Positions 22,504 through 33,841 of a stretch of DNA of 64,000 nt are shown here, piece after piece. Made by a program: the position numbers and the translations under genes. Every line of letters starts with the position of its first letter. The stretch's first letter is position 1. The DNA is taken from assembly GCA_030052745.1 (NCBI GenBank), contig JANBVO010000001.1, positions 682,001-746,000 of the forward strand. Direction: 5' to 3'. The notes beneath the pieces are model-generated. The model did no database searches. It had not been told where the DNA came from and saw only the letters and a program-made list of their open reading frames with translations. Source of the DNA: Pleurostoma richardsiae. Taxonomy: Eukaryota; Ascomycota; Sordariomycetes; Calosphaeriales; Pleurostomataceae.

Positions 22504-24386
22504 ATGGCGACGACGACGACAGAAAGTCCAGTAGACGACTTGGCAACAAGCCAAGGAGCCGAAAAGCCGCGTCGCTCTTTTCGGTCCTTCATATGGGACA
22601 CAGATACCCACCTCAAGAGCCCAGAGGAGAGAAGACTCTTGCTCAAGCTGGACTGGGCAGTCCTAACCGTGGGCTGTCTGGGATTTTTCATGAAGTACCT
22701 TGACCAAGGAAACCTGGCCAATGCGTACGTCTCGGGCATGCAAGAGGATCTGGATATGCGCGGGAATGAGTACACGTACGCCGGCACCGCTTACACCTGC
22801 GCTTATGCTGTTATGCAAATACCCAGCACGCTTATTATCCAGCGCATCCGCCCGAGCATCTGGTTGGCGTTTACTGAGGTTGGATGGGGGGTGTGGACGT
22901 TTGCGCAGGCTGGTATGCGGAATACCGGTCAGCTGTATGCCTTCCGCTTCCTCGTCGGCTTCTTTGAGAGCTCCTTCTTCCCCTCCTTGCTGTACATCCT
23001 TGGGAGCTGGTATACCAAAACCGAGCTGGCAAAGAGGGTTGCCTTGTTCCATATGACGGCACCGCTCGGTACGGCCTTCGGTGGTTACTTGCAGGCTGCT
23101 GTGTATAAGAACCTGGACGGTGTCCACGGCCTCGCGGGCTGGAGGTGGCTGTATATTGTCTGTGGCGTGAGTATTGCCACCCTTTCTATCTCATAGTTCT
23201 TCTTTCACGGAATGGCCCTTGCTAACTCGTTGCTCAGTGCATGACCGTCCCCGTCGGGGTGGCGGCCTTCTTCTTCCTCCCGGACACACCGTACACCACG
23301 AGAGCGTGGTACTTAACAAAGGAGGAGCGCATCCTAGCACAGGAGAGAGTACGGAAAGCAGGGAAGGCGCCACCGGCGAATATCAATTTCCAGACTTTCA
23401 AAAGGATCTTGTCGCACTGGCGATGGTACTTTTTCGTGCTTGGTTACGTTGTAAGCCACACCATCATGGAACATCGTTGCCGATGAGTACATAATTTTGC
23501 TTACTCTTCGCTAGCTTTACGGCGAGTCTTGTGGCAGCAGTGGCTACTTCGGCATCTGGTTAAAAGCAGAGCATTTCTCTGTCGTCGACCGAAACGTTAT
23601 CCCTACGGGAACATCACTTATCACGGCGGCTTGTGTCGTACTGTGGGGCTTCCTTTCGGATTACACCGAGAGCAGGTTCGCCTGGGTGCTGATCCCTCTA
23701 GTAAGTACGCCACGGCGAAAGCTCGAAACACCAGTGTTCTCGTGAGGCCCCTGACGATATAATAGTTCCTTGGGCTGCTACCCAATGGAATTTTGGCGTT
23801 TTGGCCATCAAGTATCCCATTGAAGGAGTTCGCTTTCCTAACCACCGGGTTTCAGCTCATGACAGCTGTCTTGTCAGTCTTTTCACTTTGGTCCTATCTC
23901 CTTCCCGATATCCTCTCATGTTCCTAACGTCTTTACTATATTCAGCTACTCCTGGGCCAACGAAGTCTGTGCCGACAACAATGAAGAGCGAGCAGTAGTG
24001 GTCAGCAGTATGAATGGCTTCCAATATGCAGTGGCGGCATGGTTACCGATTGTCATCTTCCCACAGACGATGGCGCCAACTTTCCGTAAGTGGCCCGACT
24101 TCCCTACGTTACATCAAATCCATACAAAGATAAATTGCATGGTCCTGCATTTCCAATCCGTTGCACTTGGAAGCAGGCTGATCAGACCCCAGGCTATGGC
24201 TTTCCTGCGACTTTCGGCCTTGTGATAGCCGCCATTATCGCAGTGATTGGAATTCAGTTGATGGTTCTACGTGAAAGGAGGCGTGCTAGGCGTGCATCAA
24301 CGACGGTCGAACAGGTCACCTCGGTCGAGGAAAGTGGCAGTTCGGAAGAACGAAAGCAAGACATTGACATAGAGGCAAAGTTCTAA
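22504..24386 (+). CDS. MFS transporter, Dal5/Fen2-like
   Basis: Exons 22504-23166, 23238-23450, 23515-23700, 23766-23872, 23946-24085 and 24193-24386 encode 500 residues. Every junction restores the family sequence: IVCG/CMTVPVG, LGYV/LYGES, IPL/FLGLL, LMTAV-F-YSWANEV and MAPTF-R-YGFPATFG. Motifs include KYLDQGNLANAYVSGM, FESSFFPS and NGFQYAVAAWLPIV. Twelve hydrophobic segments and a charged cytosolic tail are present. This subgroup contains pantothenate (Fen2/Liz1-like) and allantoate carriers; the substrate is not known. One donor is GTCAGT, somewhat unusual. The gene stands between decayed DNA and the ankyrin gene, 559 bp from the end of the latter. Confidence 0.92.
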
Positions 24387-24944
24387 GCCTGCCGTATGTT
24401 TCGTCAAGACGGGAGCATATGGCTATAGAAGCAGCATTTACGTTGCCTAGCTGCGTCCGTAGTGCGCTGAGCATTTTAGCCGAGAACCTAAGACTAAGAT
24501 GAATTGGAAATCTGGACTTTTGATGAGTTGCACGTCTCTACACAAGCGGCCGGCCAACAATTGGTATTCAAAGAGCTGAAAGAAACTAGGCGTGTTAGGC
24601 TATAAAGTCCATTCAAGGAACCTTGACATTACATTCGGTGCCAATAAACCCCCTCGTGCCAGGGGGCTTGCGCCTAATCGCTGATCGTATAGTTTCTACG
24701 ATTCACATGCAGACCCTGTGATGACTTCAAACGATAATGCAGAGCCATGTTTTATATTGCGAGCTTTTATTAATGGATAGACAAGACTTATGATGAGGCC
24801 AATACTCTGGGTCGTCGCCTTTCGGTCATATTGTAAGAAGCTATTAATGATATCTCTATCCTTCCCGTCAAAAGTACCCTTCTGAACGCTGTGCCTGCGT
24901 GCTTGCTTAAACTCCACATTGTGGTGGTAGACATTCCTCTAACT
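24387..24944. other. Intergenic with possible transcription-factor tail relic
   Basis: At 24701-24721 the reading ATT CAC ATG CAG ACC CTG TGA (IHMQTL-stop) matches the predicted last exon of the Zn2Cys6 gene at 20142, with similar flanks on the 3' side. Nothing else is recognised. Confidence 0.35.
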
Positions 24945-27177
24945 TCAGTTTTCAAGCTCGTCTTCGTCCAAGCCAATGATACGAGAAGCAGGCACAAATG
25001 GTCGAGGGCCCTCCCCGTGTATATATTCCGAGGCTCCTAGGTCCTCGAGACTTGGTGGGAGGTAAGCCGTTATGCCCTTCATGTGTTCTGGCTTCGCGCC
25101 CTTCAGCATCAGCAGTCGCTGCACCTTTGGTGAGCCACAGTACGACGCCCAGTGAAGCAGGGTCCACTTGTCGTCGACATCCTCCGCTCCAAATACTGCA
25201 GCCGTGTCCGACGCGCCGGCTGGCTCGATCTCGCGAAAAGTATCTCTGCGCCAGTTCTTCGACGCGCTCGCATCCCAGAACACGTCGTCCCACTCTTCAA
25301 GTATGGCGTCGCGGCCCGTCGCGGTGAGCAACTCAGTCAGCATCCTATATCGCGCGGGGCCCATGTATACCGCTATGTCGTACACCGTCAACTCGAGGTA
25401 TGCCAACTCTGGGTCCTCGGGCATTGGAGCCGGCAGGGTTTTCTTAGCCACGTCGACTCCAAGCTCGAGAAGGAGGCGCAAGACGCGCGGTGCACCGAAG
25501 TAGACACAACAGTGCAGAAGGTTCCATCCGTCGCCGTCAAGGACCTCGAGGATGTCGGGGCCGGCGTGCTGGAGAATTGCGTTGAAGGTGTCAACATTGT
25601 CATGCGCGGCGGCGAAGAACAGTGGTGTCCACCCGTACCAGTCTGTCCGCTGGCTGAGCGAAGCTCCGAGGCGTAGACAGGCGTTGATGTCCTCGGCTGT
25701 TCCAATGCTAGCTATGCGATGAAATGCTGTCCACCCCCTGTCATCGGTGCTGTTAATAGCCATGAAGTCATTGCTCATGCACAACCGTAAGAACTCCAGG
25801 GAGTTCTGCACGAGGCCCTCCGTGACCCAGAGATACGATAGGACAGAGAACCCGTCATTGTCGACCTCTTCAATGTCAGCGCCGGCGTTTAGGAGGACCC
25901 TTGCAGCCTCTAGGCGACCTCGAAGGAATGCTGACTGTAACGGTGTCCTACCTCGTGTTAGCTACGTTTGCTATCCTGGACAGTTGAGCTTACATGCAGC
26001 TATCACCATATCCCACCGCTGGATCTGCACCGTGGTCGAGCAGAAGTCGGACTACCTTAGTCGAACCGCCTTCGATGGCGTACTGTTGGAAGTCAGCGTG
26101 GCATTCTGCAAGCAATAGCACACCGGAAGGCTTACATCTAGCATAGGGCAGCCGGATTCAGTGACATCATTCCCTCGTGCTGCCCCGTTCAGCAAGAGAC
26201 TTTTTGCGCGTCTAAAGTCTCCCGTCTTGCATGCTCTCACCATTTCCGAATCAGAGGAAACCATATTTTGTGTGTGTAACATGCCATCGAATGACAGCGT
26301 CGGCCAGTCTATTTGAACACGGACAGCGTAGGTCTTTGAGAAAAGGGACAGGTGAATATCCAGTCTCGATGTGGTTCCTGTCTCCTTAGGCAGTAGGACG
26401 AGTTCGGTTGAGAACCCTAGCCGCTCTAAACGGCCCAGCCTTGTCGGTCTGCTCTTCTTCCGGATCTTATTACCTCGTACCTCGTCCAAATGGACGCGGA
26501 CCATGCCTGCGTCCAGCCGAGGAGTATCCCGCCTGAAGACGGGTGACTGTAGTTCCTGATGAGAGCCTGCCTGACCTTCTTCCAGCTTTCGAAGTGTAGA
26601 TCTCTGCTGAACAAGAAGTGCCCATAGGACACGGGAGACCCGTCTGAATTGCATCAGCAACAGCTCTGACTTGTAAGGGAGGTATCTCACACAATTGTTC
26701 GAACGAGACGATGTTTTGTAAGGTGCTTTCCACAGTGTGCGCCTTTCCCTGCAGTTTCGCACAGAGATCCTTGTTGCTGAGCACCCATTTGATGCGTTTC
26801 TTCCACGACAGAGGTTCAGCTGTCGGCGGGCAGGCCGTTTCAATTTCTGAAAGCAGATCTTCGGTTACGGAGAGAGCTTCGGAAAATGACTCCTCTGTCA
26901 TGCTGAATCGCCCGGCGCCTAGACCTGGTTCATGGTCGCTCGTGCCAGAAGAGGCATCAGGAACTTGATCCTCTACCATGTCCCTGCCTATTTCCTGAAT
27001 GCGTAGAGCCCGAGCGATGTGGATCTCGTCCTTCAACAGTTGGACATGAGTTTGAGTGCTGTGTATATCTTCCTCGGCCATCCGTAAGTCTCTCTGCATC
27101 CGATAGAGAACCTTGCTGAGTCTACCAACGACATCCAACAGACCAGCAACCGAAGCGATGGCTGATATCGGATCCAT
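24945..27177 (-). CDS. Ankyrin-repeat protein with fungal N-terminal domain
   Basis: Exons 27177-26693, 26643-26136, 26082-25994 and 25947-24945 encode 694 residues. The N terminus (MDPISAIASVAGLLDVVGRL) is the helical start found on many fungal NLR-like and ankyrin proteins. A middle region of about 200 residues follows (SPVFRRDTPRLDAGMVRV and beyond). Ankyrin repeats begin near residue 310 (MVRACKTGDFRRAKSLLLNG) and continue as YAIEGGSTKVVRLLLDHGAD, TPLQSAFLRGRLEAARVLL, GWTPLFFAAAHDNVDTFNAI, GWNLLHCCVYFGAPRVLRLL and WTLLHWASYCGSPKVQRLL. There is no NACHT domain. The first intron uses donor GTGTGA, chosen because the better GTGAGA donor breaks the frame. It likely acts in protein-protein contacts, perhaps in non-self recognition. 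It is divergent from the amine oxidase gene. Confidence 0.88.
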
Positions 27178-27694
27178 CTCGATGGTTGTCTATCTCGTGT
27201 AAACAGTCTGTTGATTGAGGTGAGCGACTTGGATCTGCAACACCGCATAGAAAGAGGTTGGGCTCCTCTCTCTTTCTATGTTATGGACATTCACCCTGGT
27301 GCTTATCTCCCGCATCCGTCCGGTAGCTGGGCACGGAACCATGTTCGTTTCGACGACCCGTTTCAGTACTGCAGATACTCTGTGTCGAGTGTGCGTGTTG
27401 GTAGGAGACTTGCATGAACTGCGTTGATTGATTGGTCCCCGGGACCAAATCCCCGCGCCAGGGAAGCGCCAGGGACCCGCAGCATCCCAACCCGTCAATT
27501 TCGAAAACAGTTTTTTCTCCGTCTTTCCTTTGAGCTTGGGCACTTCAATCACATGGGGCCATTTGCATACCGCCGTTTCGTCTTTGAGACTGTGCTGTCC
27601 TTAGCTAGTCTTTCAAGGCGGGCATAGAAGCATGTATCTCATGTGTCTCAAGTTACTTATCACTATCACAAGGCGGATGTTATAGGTTCGAAAC
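27178..27694. promoter_or_regulatory. Shared promoter of ankyrin and amine oxidase genes
   Basis: The two start codons point away from each other across 517 bp. Adjacent GATA-type motifs TTATCA (27657) and CTATCA (27663) lie about 30 bp before the amine oxidase start. Confidence 0.4.
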
Positions 27695-29230
27695 ATGGCA
27701 GGTGAAGACAAGACGGAGAGTCAGCAGAAGCATATATGTGTCATTGGAGCAGGTATCAGCGGCCTCCGGGCCGCCTCTGTTCTCATCCAGAATGGGTTCC
27801 ACGTGACGATACTCGAAGCACGAGATCGCATTGGCGGGCGGATCTGTCAGAGCTCCAGGCTTGGAGCGGCCGTGGATCTTGGAGCCAGCTGGATTCACGG
27901 GACAGAGGGCAATCCTTTCGTTGAGCTTGCTCGCGACACTGGAACTGTTACTGCTGCATGCGGCGCAGTATCTTCCATCTGTGACAGTCACGGGGAGTGG
28001 GTTGATCGTGATCTGGCGCAGAGATTGTACAGGGATGTGTGGGATATCCTGGAAATTGCTTCCGCCTCCAGCAAAGAGCAATACACGACTTTGCAAGCTG
28101 ATGCGAGGTTAAAAGACTATTTCCACAATTTAGTTGAAGAGAAGCGTATCGGGGGTATCGTCACTCAAGAGGACCAGCATTTGCTAGAGTTGATTGTGGA
28201 GATGTGGGGAGCGTTCATGGGTGCCGATTTTGAAACCCAGAGTCTAAAGAACTTCTGGCTCGACGAGAGTCTTCCTGGTGGTAATAATTGTTCTCTCTCA
28301 GACGGTATTGCAGCGCTAAGCGTTTTGACAGACAACCTCTTTGTTGCCCCTACGTTCAAGGCCATCCTAGACAGGATTGCCCAGGACGCCGTCTCGCAGG
28401 GGACACTGAAACTGAATTGCGAGGTTATCCGCATTGAAAGCCGGCCAAGTGAAAGGAACAGCATCCTTGTCGAGGGTAGAGATGGTTCCAGAGGAATATT
28501 CGACCAGGTGGTAGTCACAGCGCCTCTCGGATGGTTAAAGCGGAACCAGCATGTCTTCCATCCCCCGATTCCAGATAGGTTATCCTGTGCCATCGGCAAT
28601 CTTGGCTACGGAAACCTCGACAAGGTTTTCATTTCATTTCCCAAGGCCTTCTGGGATAATGACCCAGTAGAAGACGGCACTAAGTCACCCTCCTTCCCCA
28701 TTGAGTCATTATTTCTCAGCCCTCTCTACGCCGAGCATACAAACCCTGCCAGATGGAGACAGGAGATCATATCGTACTCTGGCTTGCTAGCTAAGTATGC
28801 ACATCCAACTGTGATGTTCTTCGTCTACGGGCAGTGGGGACGGAATATAACGGGCCTCGTTAGGGGCATGAGACAGGACTCGGACGAGTACTACCGCATA
28901 CTCGACAATAGCTTCCGGCCGTACTATTCCAAGCTGCCGAACTACAAGGCAGATGCTCCGTACTGCGTACCCCGAGCCTTCTTGTCAACCGACTGGCAGG
29001 CCGACGAGTATGCCGGTTATGGCTCCTACACGGACTTCCCTGTCGGCGTCGAGGACGGTGCAGGCGATTTGGAGCTGCTAAGGCAGGGTATGGGCATCGA
29101 AAGAGGTGTCTGGTTTGCTGGAGAACACACGTCTCCAACTTCTGGGCTGGGTACTGTGACTGGAGCATACTGGAGTGGCGAACAAGTTGCCACAAGGATA
29201 ACTCAATTATACCGTGAAGAGCTTGCTTAA
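27695..29230 (+). CDS. Flavin amine oxidase (polyamine/monoamine oxidase type)
   Basis: One exon of 511 residues. The FAD-binding motif GAGISG is at 18-23, followed by LEARDRIGGRI at 40-50 and GASWIHGT near 72, all typical of polyamine oxidases and LSD1-like amine oxidases. The C-terminal FAD block is WFAGEHTSPTSGLGTVTGAY. There is no SWIRM or DNA-binding part, so a histone demethylase is unlikely. Such enzymes oxidise spermine, spermidine or acetylated forms to smaller amines with H2O2. No secretion signal is visible, and the C terminus (REELA) is not a clear peroxisomal tail. The absence of introns contrasts with its neighbours. Confidence 0.93.
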   Translation: MAGEDKTESQQKHICVIGAGISGLRAASVLIQNGFHVTILEARDRIGGRICQSSRLGAAVDLGASWIHGTEGNPFVELARDTGTVTAACGAVSSICDSHGEWVDRDLAQRLYRDVWDILEIASASSKEQYTTLQADARLKDYFHNLVEEKRIGGIVTQEDQHLLELIVEMWGAFMGADFETQSLKNFWLDESLPGGNNCSLSDGIAALSVLTDNLFVAPTFKAILDRIAQDAVSQGTLKLNCEVIRIESRPSERNSILVEGRDGSRGIFDQVVVTAPLGWLKRNQHVFHPPIPDRLSCAIGNLGYGNLDKVFISFPKAFWDNDPVEDGTKSPSFPIESLFLSPLYAEHTNPARWRQEIISYSGLLAKYAHPTVMFFVYGQWGRNITGLVRGMRQDSDEYYRILDNSFRPYYSKLPNYKADAPYCVPRAFLSTDWQADEYAGYGSYTDFPVGVEDGAGDLELLRQGMGIERGVWFAGEHTSPTSGLGTVTGAYWSGEQVATRITQLYREELA

Positions 29231-29663
29231 CGTTACATAACATCGATACATGACTTGTCCGGCATCAGTCCGACCCTTAATGACGCCTTAACTGCCCTTT
29301 ACGAGACAATCCCTAGTGAGGGTCTTATCAATTAGATAACAATGATTCAGCAAACAGGGGTCTAATTTATCTCAAGAATGTCTTCCGGCTACGCCGGAAG
29401 ACAGAATTATTTAGCTATATCCGTAGTTGATTCTTCCTTCCCCATTGGTCAACTGTCCCGAGGATGGCTGTCCCTTTTCTGCCATAAAATACCGCCCGAT
29501 CTGTCTCTCAGCTCGCGATGTAAAGATTCTCTGCCTTTCCCCATTCCTCGACGCGGCCATGTCAGTCGTCACAGTAAAGCCCATCCCATCATAACGCAAG
29601 ACGCGACCTACTCCACTGTACTTATCTAGAATCCACTTTTATTTACTACTAGCCAGATAAGCG
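29231..29663. other. Short intergenic region with a hairpin
   Basis: Lies between the amine oxidase and ceramidase genes, both on the plus strand; holds the hairpin at 29379-29403. Confidence 0.5.
29379..29403. repeat. Perfect 11-bp inverted repeat, 3-nt loop
   Basis: TGTCTTCCGGC and GCCGGAAGACA flank the loop TAC. It sits about 150 bp after the amine oxidase stop and 260 bp before the ceramidase start, so it could belong to a 3' UTR or to the next promoter. Confidence 0.8.
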
Positions 29664-30842
29664 ATGGATCCTTCAGTAAAGCCGTTTTGGGGCTCTCAAA
29701 CCTCGTATTTGAAGTATGTCTTGCCCCCTTGAATCTCCAAGAGAGCTAAATATTCAGACAATGTAGCTTCTGTGAAGAGGTAGGCTAATCCATTCAATAT
29801 ATTGTTCTACGCCAAGTGCAATAGACCCCTGACAATAGCCTTGCGAAAACCAGGATTATGTCGTCACGCGTTATATAGCCGAGTTTATCAACACGCTGAG
29901 CAGTCTTACTTTCGGTTTGCACTCACTTCTAAAGCGCCGTCAGTGCAGTAGAGTTGACGTTCTGCAGTGGCTTATGGTATCTATGGCCTGGTCCGAACGC
30001 CCCAGAACAATCAAGCGAGATCTCGCTTCGTCTCATACTGTGGATTGATTGGCGTAGGGGTCTGCTCCGCTGGCTACCACATGACCTTGAAATACCACTC
30101 CCAGATGTGTACGACTGCCCACCCATTCATACCAGCTTAACCTGTCGCGTTGCTAATTACTTGAACTTTCAGCGGATGAATTATCGATGCACCTTCTTAC
30201 GACGCCGCTTATATATCGCCTGCTCACATTCAAAGCTACCGCACAGCGGACTAGATTAGTCGGGCTAGTCCTTCTCGTACTCTTCACCACAGTTATGGTT
30301 ACTCACATGGTGATGGATGAATTCCTTCTTCATGCAAGCACGTTTGGGCTGGGCATTTACATCATTGCTTCTCGTGTGCTCAAGATCATTCCCACCCAAA
30401 TTTCAGATCCTAGGATCAGGAAAACCGTTCGGGACATAACCATACTCGGCTGCTGTTAGTGTTTTCTTCAACTCGCGTTGTGGAATATAACTGAAACCCT
30501 CTCTAGTTTGTTTTGGACTCGGCTACATTATTTGGTTGATTGACGACTGGGCATGTCGCATATTGACCAATACGAGGCATGTGGTCGGTTTGCCCTTGGC
30601 ATTCGTGCTAGAATTTCACGGCTGGTAGGTAACAGCAGGTGACAACACCGCTAGTTGACATTATTTCTGACGAAAACAGGTGGCACATCCTTACTGCTAT
30701 AGGTGGATATATTGCTGTCGCAGTCGTCGACCTGATAACCACAGGCGAAGTTCATGGAGATCCGACAGATCTCCTTGCTTGGCCCGTCCCTTCTGCAACA
30801 AGACTCATGTCGAGATTCACAGGGCCAGCGAAGCAAGATTAA
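29664..30842 (+). CDS. Alkaline ceramidase (YPC1/YDC1/ACER family)
   Basis: Seven exons: 29664-29713, 29767-29779, 29854-29914, 29968-30108, 30173-30454, 30507-30624 and 30680-30842, giving 275 residues. Exon 2 is 13 nt. The spliced protein starts with the family motif NFCEEDYVVTRYIAEFINTL (calcium-binding and first helix region). The zinc-hydrolase residues match the known pattern and spacing: Ser75, His79 and Asp90 in SAGYHMTLKYHSQMSD, and His220 and His224 in HGWWH. About seven membrane segments are visible. The enzyme hydrolyses ceramide or phytoceramide to a sphingoid base and fatty acid in the ER or Golgi membrane. Donors GTTAGT and GTTTGC are weaker than usual but are the only ones that keep the frame. 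Confidence 0.93.
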
Positions 30843-32687
30843 GCCTATTATACGATAGATCCGTACGGGAAGTGCTACAATGGTGCAGAGCTCAACGAGT
30901 TGCTACTGTATTTGAAACAGGTTAACTGAGGAGCGGGTGACAGATTGTGGGCCCATCGACACAATGGCACTTGTGTTTGCTCTGATACAAGGTCGACTTA
31001 AAATGGAGGCGTCAATATAGCTAGTTATCTTCCATGTGCTGATTTATATAGAGTTTCGTTCCACATGCTTACCATCCACTTTTTCATTATGCTGAGACGT
31101 GATAATCAGTTGCACAACAACAAATGCCTCCACTACACTACCAGAGAAAACAAAAGAACAGATCAGAGAGAAATAGGAGTAAACGAAAAGAAAAAAAAAT
31201 CAATTCCTTCGAAATATTCGTCTTACTGTTTTAGAGCTATCGTCCAGTACATATTGCATTTGTCTGTAATTTCTGCCCGTTTTAGGTCGGTGAGAATGAA
31301 TTCCTTTCTTGTTTGCCGTCTCGCACCTGAAACTGTTCGTGTCGATGGTGTCGGCAAGGAAGTCATGATCTCTTCAACCTCTCTAGCCTTCAAGCACCTT
31401 ATTTTCATGAAAACTTTACCGTAGAGGTTCAATGCTTGACCTTGTATCCTAGTATATAGAGTCTAGCTATATACCAGAATGCCCGGCCTTAAGCCTTGCC
31501 AACCTCTCCGCACAAAGACTAGGACGTGACGACAGAATAGCCGCTTGGGTTTTGTACAAGTAAATACCGTATTTCGGAGAGGGACTATGCTGTATTACCA
31601 TCACAGCAATGGAACTCTCTGCGTTTTCAGATAAGCTTGATGAAGCACACATTGCATAAGATCAAGATATAGCGTATCCAACATTTGCACCTCAGTTTTA
31701 TATCCCGTCCACTCATTGTACTCGGAGACATACTTGACGGCCGCCTTTAAGCAAAAGCCGTTCTTTTCGACGTACGTTTCTGCAACGGCTTTTCACCGGT
31801 TGGCGCATAGCCATGGAGCCAAGTTCAAAGCTGAACGCTACAGGGAAGACTAAGGTGGTTGGCAGCAATTCAGTAACAGGCCACCCTATGAGGGGCTAAG
31901 CGTACACTCAGGCGTGATCTGCCCGACCACAGCCCAAATGTGCACTTTTGCCCGGACTTCTGCTATCCTGGAAGGACTCCAAGATAGTAGCCAATGCAGC
32001 CTAATGCAAATCAAGCACGAAAATCACTTGACTGGCAGGTTTGCGTCGCTTTGATCTATCCCATCCATGAGGACAACCCTGCACAAATTGACAATCCTTC
32101 TCGATTCCAAGTCAGCAGCTGCTTATGGACAAGATAACCTGTTAGATATAGGACATTCAGCAGTTAATTCAGGTGATTAGGGAGAATTCTTGATGCTTCC
32201 GGAATTGTTGTTGCCACAATTAGTGGTCGGATTCCGAGCCTGGCCGTGCCAAAGGCCTCGCCAGTGAAGCTTCCCCCCCCCCCTTCTGGCCAAAATGGCG
32301 ACTGGGAAGGGCAAGGATGCGTGTACAAGCAGGCCAAGATCTAGGTTGTTGTGCTACCCAACTAGTAGCACATGTTGGGCAACACCAAAATGCATAATTT
32401 CAAGCAGGCTGCACCGACTCAAAGCAAGAGACTCGTGATTGCTGCCTGATTCATACCCAAGTCTCCAGACGTATCAAAAGTTCATAGTCGCATACCACAG
32501 ATATGTCACGTCTTCACCCTCAGTTTATAAATACTGCCCTTCCCATCTTGCTGTTTACTCCTTCTGCTCGCTATCGATTCTCTCAACGGAAGGCTCTTCC
32601 GTTACTTCTTCGCCCACTTCGAGCAGCTCAATACACATTCCGTTTATTCGAACTCTATTAGGCCAGTAGCAATATAGCGCTTGAGAT
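30843..32687. other. AT-rich intergenic region, no gene supported
   Basis: Contains a run of 11 C at 32273-32283 and a TATA element near its end. No coding frame with family support was found. Confidence 0.5.
32526..32531 (+). promoter_or_regulatory. TATA box candidate of the amidoligase gene
   Basis: TATAAA in the context TTTATAAATA, about 157 bp before the start codon, followed by a pyrimidine-rich stretch usual for fungal transcription starts. Confidence 0.5.
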
Positions 32688-33743
32688 ATGAAGCCCTGGC
32701 ACAGCACCCCGCCGATCTGTAGATTTCTCTTCGGTACTGAGTTAGAGCTCCTCCTTACACCTAAACCGCACGTCGAAGTGAAAAACTGGAACGATGCGGC
32801 TCAAGCGTTGAGCAGGCTGCTATGGCAAGAATCCATTCAGAACGAGGTCCTTGACGATTCAACGAATCCTAACTACAAGCACTGGAACATTACAGGCGAT
32901 GGCAGCATCCGTCAAGATCGCAAGGCACAAAGATGGGGGGTAGAGCTTATTTCAAACATCCTCTTTGACATGAAGAGAGGCGATTGGAAAAACATCCAGC
33001 AAAATTTGTGGCGTTGCCTGGAGAGTCAATTCGATATCGTGCCGTCCGAGTCTTGTGGGACACATGTGCACGTATCACTCTACAGCGGGCGCCGCGGATG
33101 GGATTTGCAGAGGCTGAAGCGTGTGGCCAAAGCCGTGGTGTACTTCGAACGCTGTGTCGACTCCCTTATGCCGGCTCACCGCTTGCAGAACAAGTTCTGC
33201 AGGAGCAACCGCTACAACCCCGCTCTCCAAGACATGAGCATGACTGAGATTTTCCAAGCCATTGATGAAATTGAACCGGAAGACGGCCACTCCATGCTCG
33301 CTAATCTTCTCTCCCCTGATCGCTACTACCGATGGAACTTTGTACACATGACCGAACTGAGACCAAGGGCCCGGACAATCGAGTTCCGGCAACCCCCCGG
33401 CTCCACGACCGTCGGTGAAGCAATCTTCTGGCCACAATTCACTCTTGCGTTTATATCAAGCGCATTCCAAAAAACTTTCCTATTCGATCCAAACCGTGCA
33501 GCAACTTTGGCTGAGCTTCGTACTTTCTTGGGTGGAGGGCTGTTAACTCGGAGTGTGGACAGTCGCGTGTTCGATGACTTCTTCACTGGCAAGCAACAAA
33601 TACCGGAAGGAATGTATCGCGAGGCTCCATTAACCTCTGAGGACCTTATGCTGGTGCGTGCTAAGGACCGTGTCGAGATTCTGCAAGGACTGAAGCTGCA
33701 GACGGCCTTTGAGTCACTGGAGCTGTCAGACGAGGAAAATTGA
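32688..33743 (+). CDS. Putative amidoligase (COOH-NH2 ligase family)
   Basis: One exon of 351 residues. The sequence carries the marks of the amidoligase_2 family, a branch of the glutamine synthetase/gamma-glutamylcysteine ligase fold: FGTELEL at 15-21, ITGDGSI at 68-74, WGVELISNIL at 83-92, CGTHVHVS at 123-130 and RTIEFRQPPGST at 229-240. The acidic and His residues in these motifs are the expected metal and ATP ligands. Members are predicted to join a carboxylate to an amine with ATP; no substrate is known for the fungal ones. There is no signal peptide. The neighbours are the ceramidase gene 1.8 kb upstream and a dead carboxylesterase gene downstream, so context gives no firm substrate. 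Confidence 0.88.
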   Translation: MKPWHSTPPICRFLFGTELELLLTPKPHVEVKNWNDAAQALSRLLWQESIQNEVLDDSTNPNYKHWNITGDGSIRQDRKAQRWGVELISNILFDMKRGDWKNIQQNLWRCLESQFDIVPSESCGTHVHVSLYSGRRGWDLQRLKRVAKAVVYFERCVDSLMPAHRLQNKFCRSNRYNPALQDMSMTEIFQAIDEIEPEDGHSMLANLLSPDRYYRWNFVHMTELRPRARTIEFRQPPGSTTVGEAIFWPQFTLAFISSAFQKTFLFDPNRAATLAELRTFLGGGLLTRSVDSRVFDDFFTGKQQIPEGMYREAPLTSEDLMLVRAKDRVEILQGLKLQTAFESLELSDEEN

Positions 33744-33841
33744 TGACCGCGAATTCGCTGTAACGACTGCCGGTCCGAGGCTAACTGGTGATGAGTGCGA
33801 GGGAGTACGGTAGGGATCTGGCTGCTCTGCGGTGCTCAAGT

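Noticed and set aside
31228-31239. GTTTTAGAGCTA, identical to the start of a well-known CRISPR repeat
   Set aside because: A single 12-nt match in fungal AT-rich DNA, with no second repeat, spacers or cas genes; chance.
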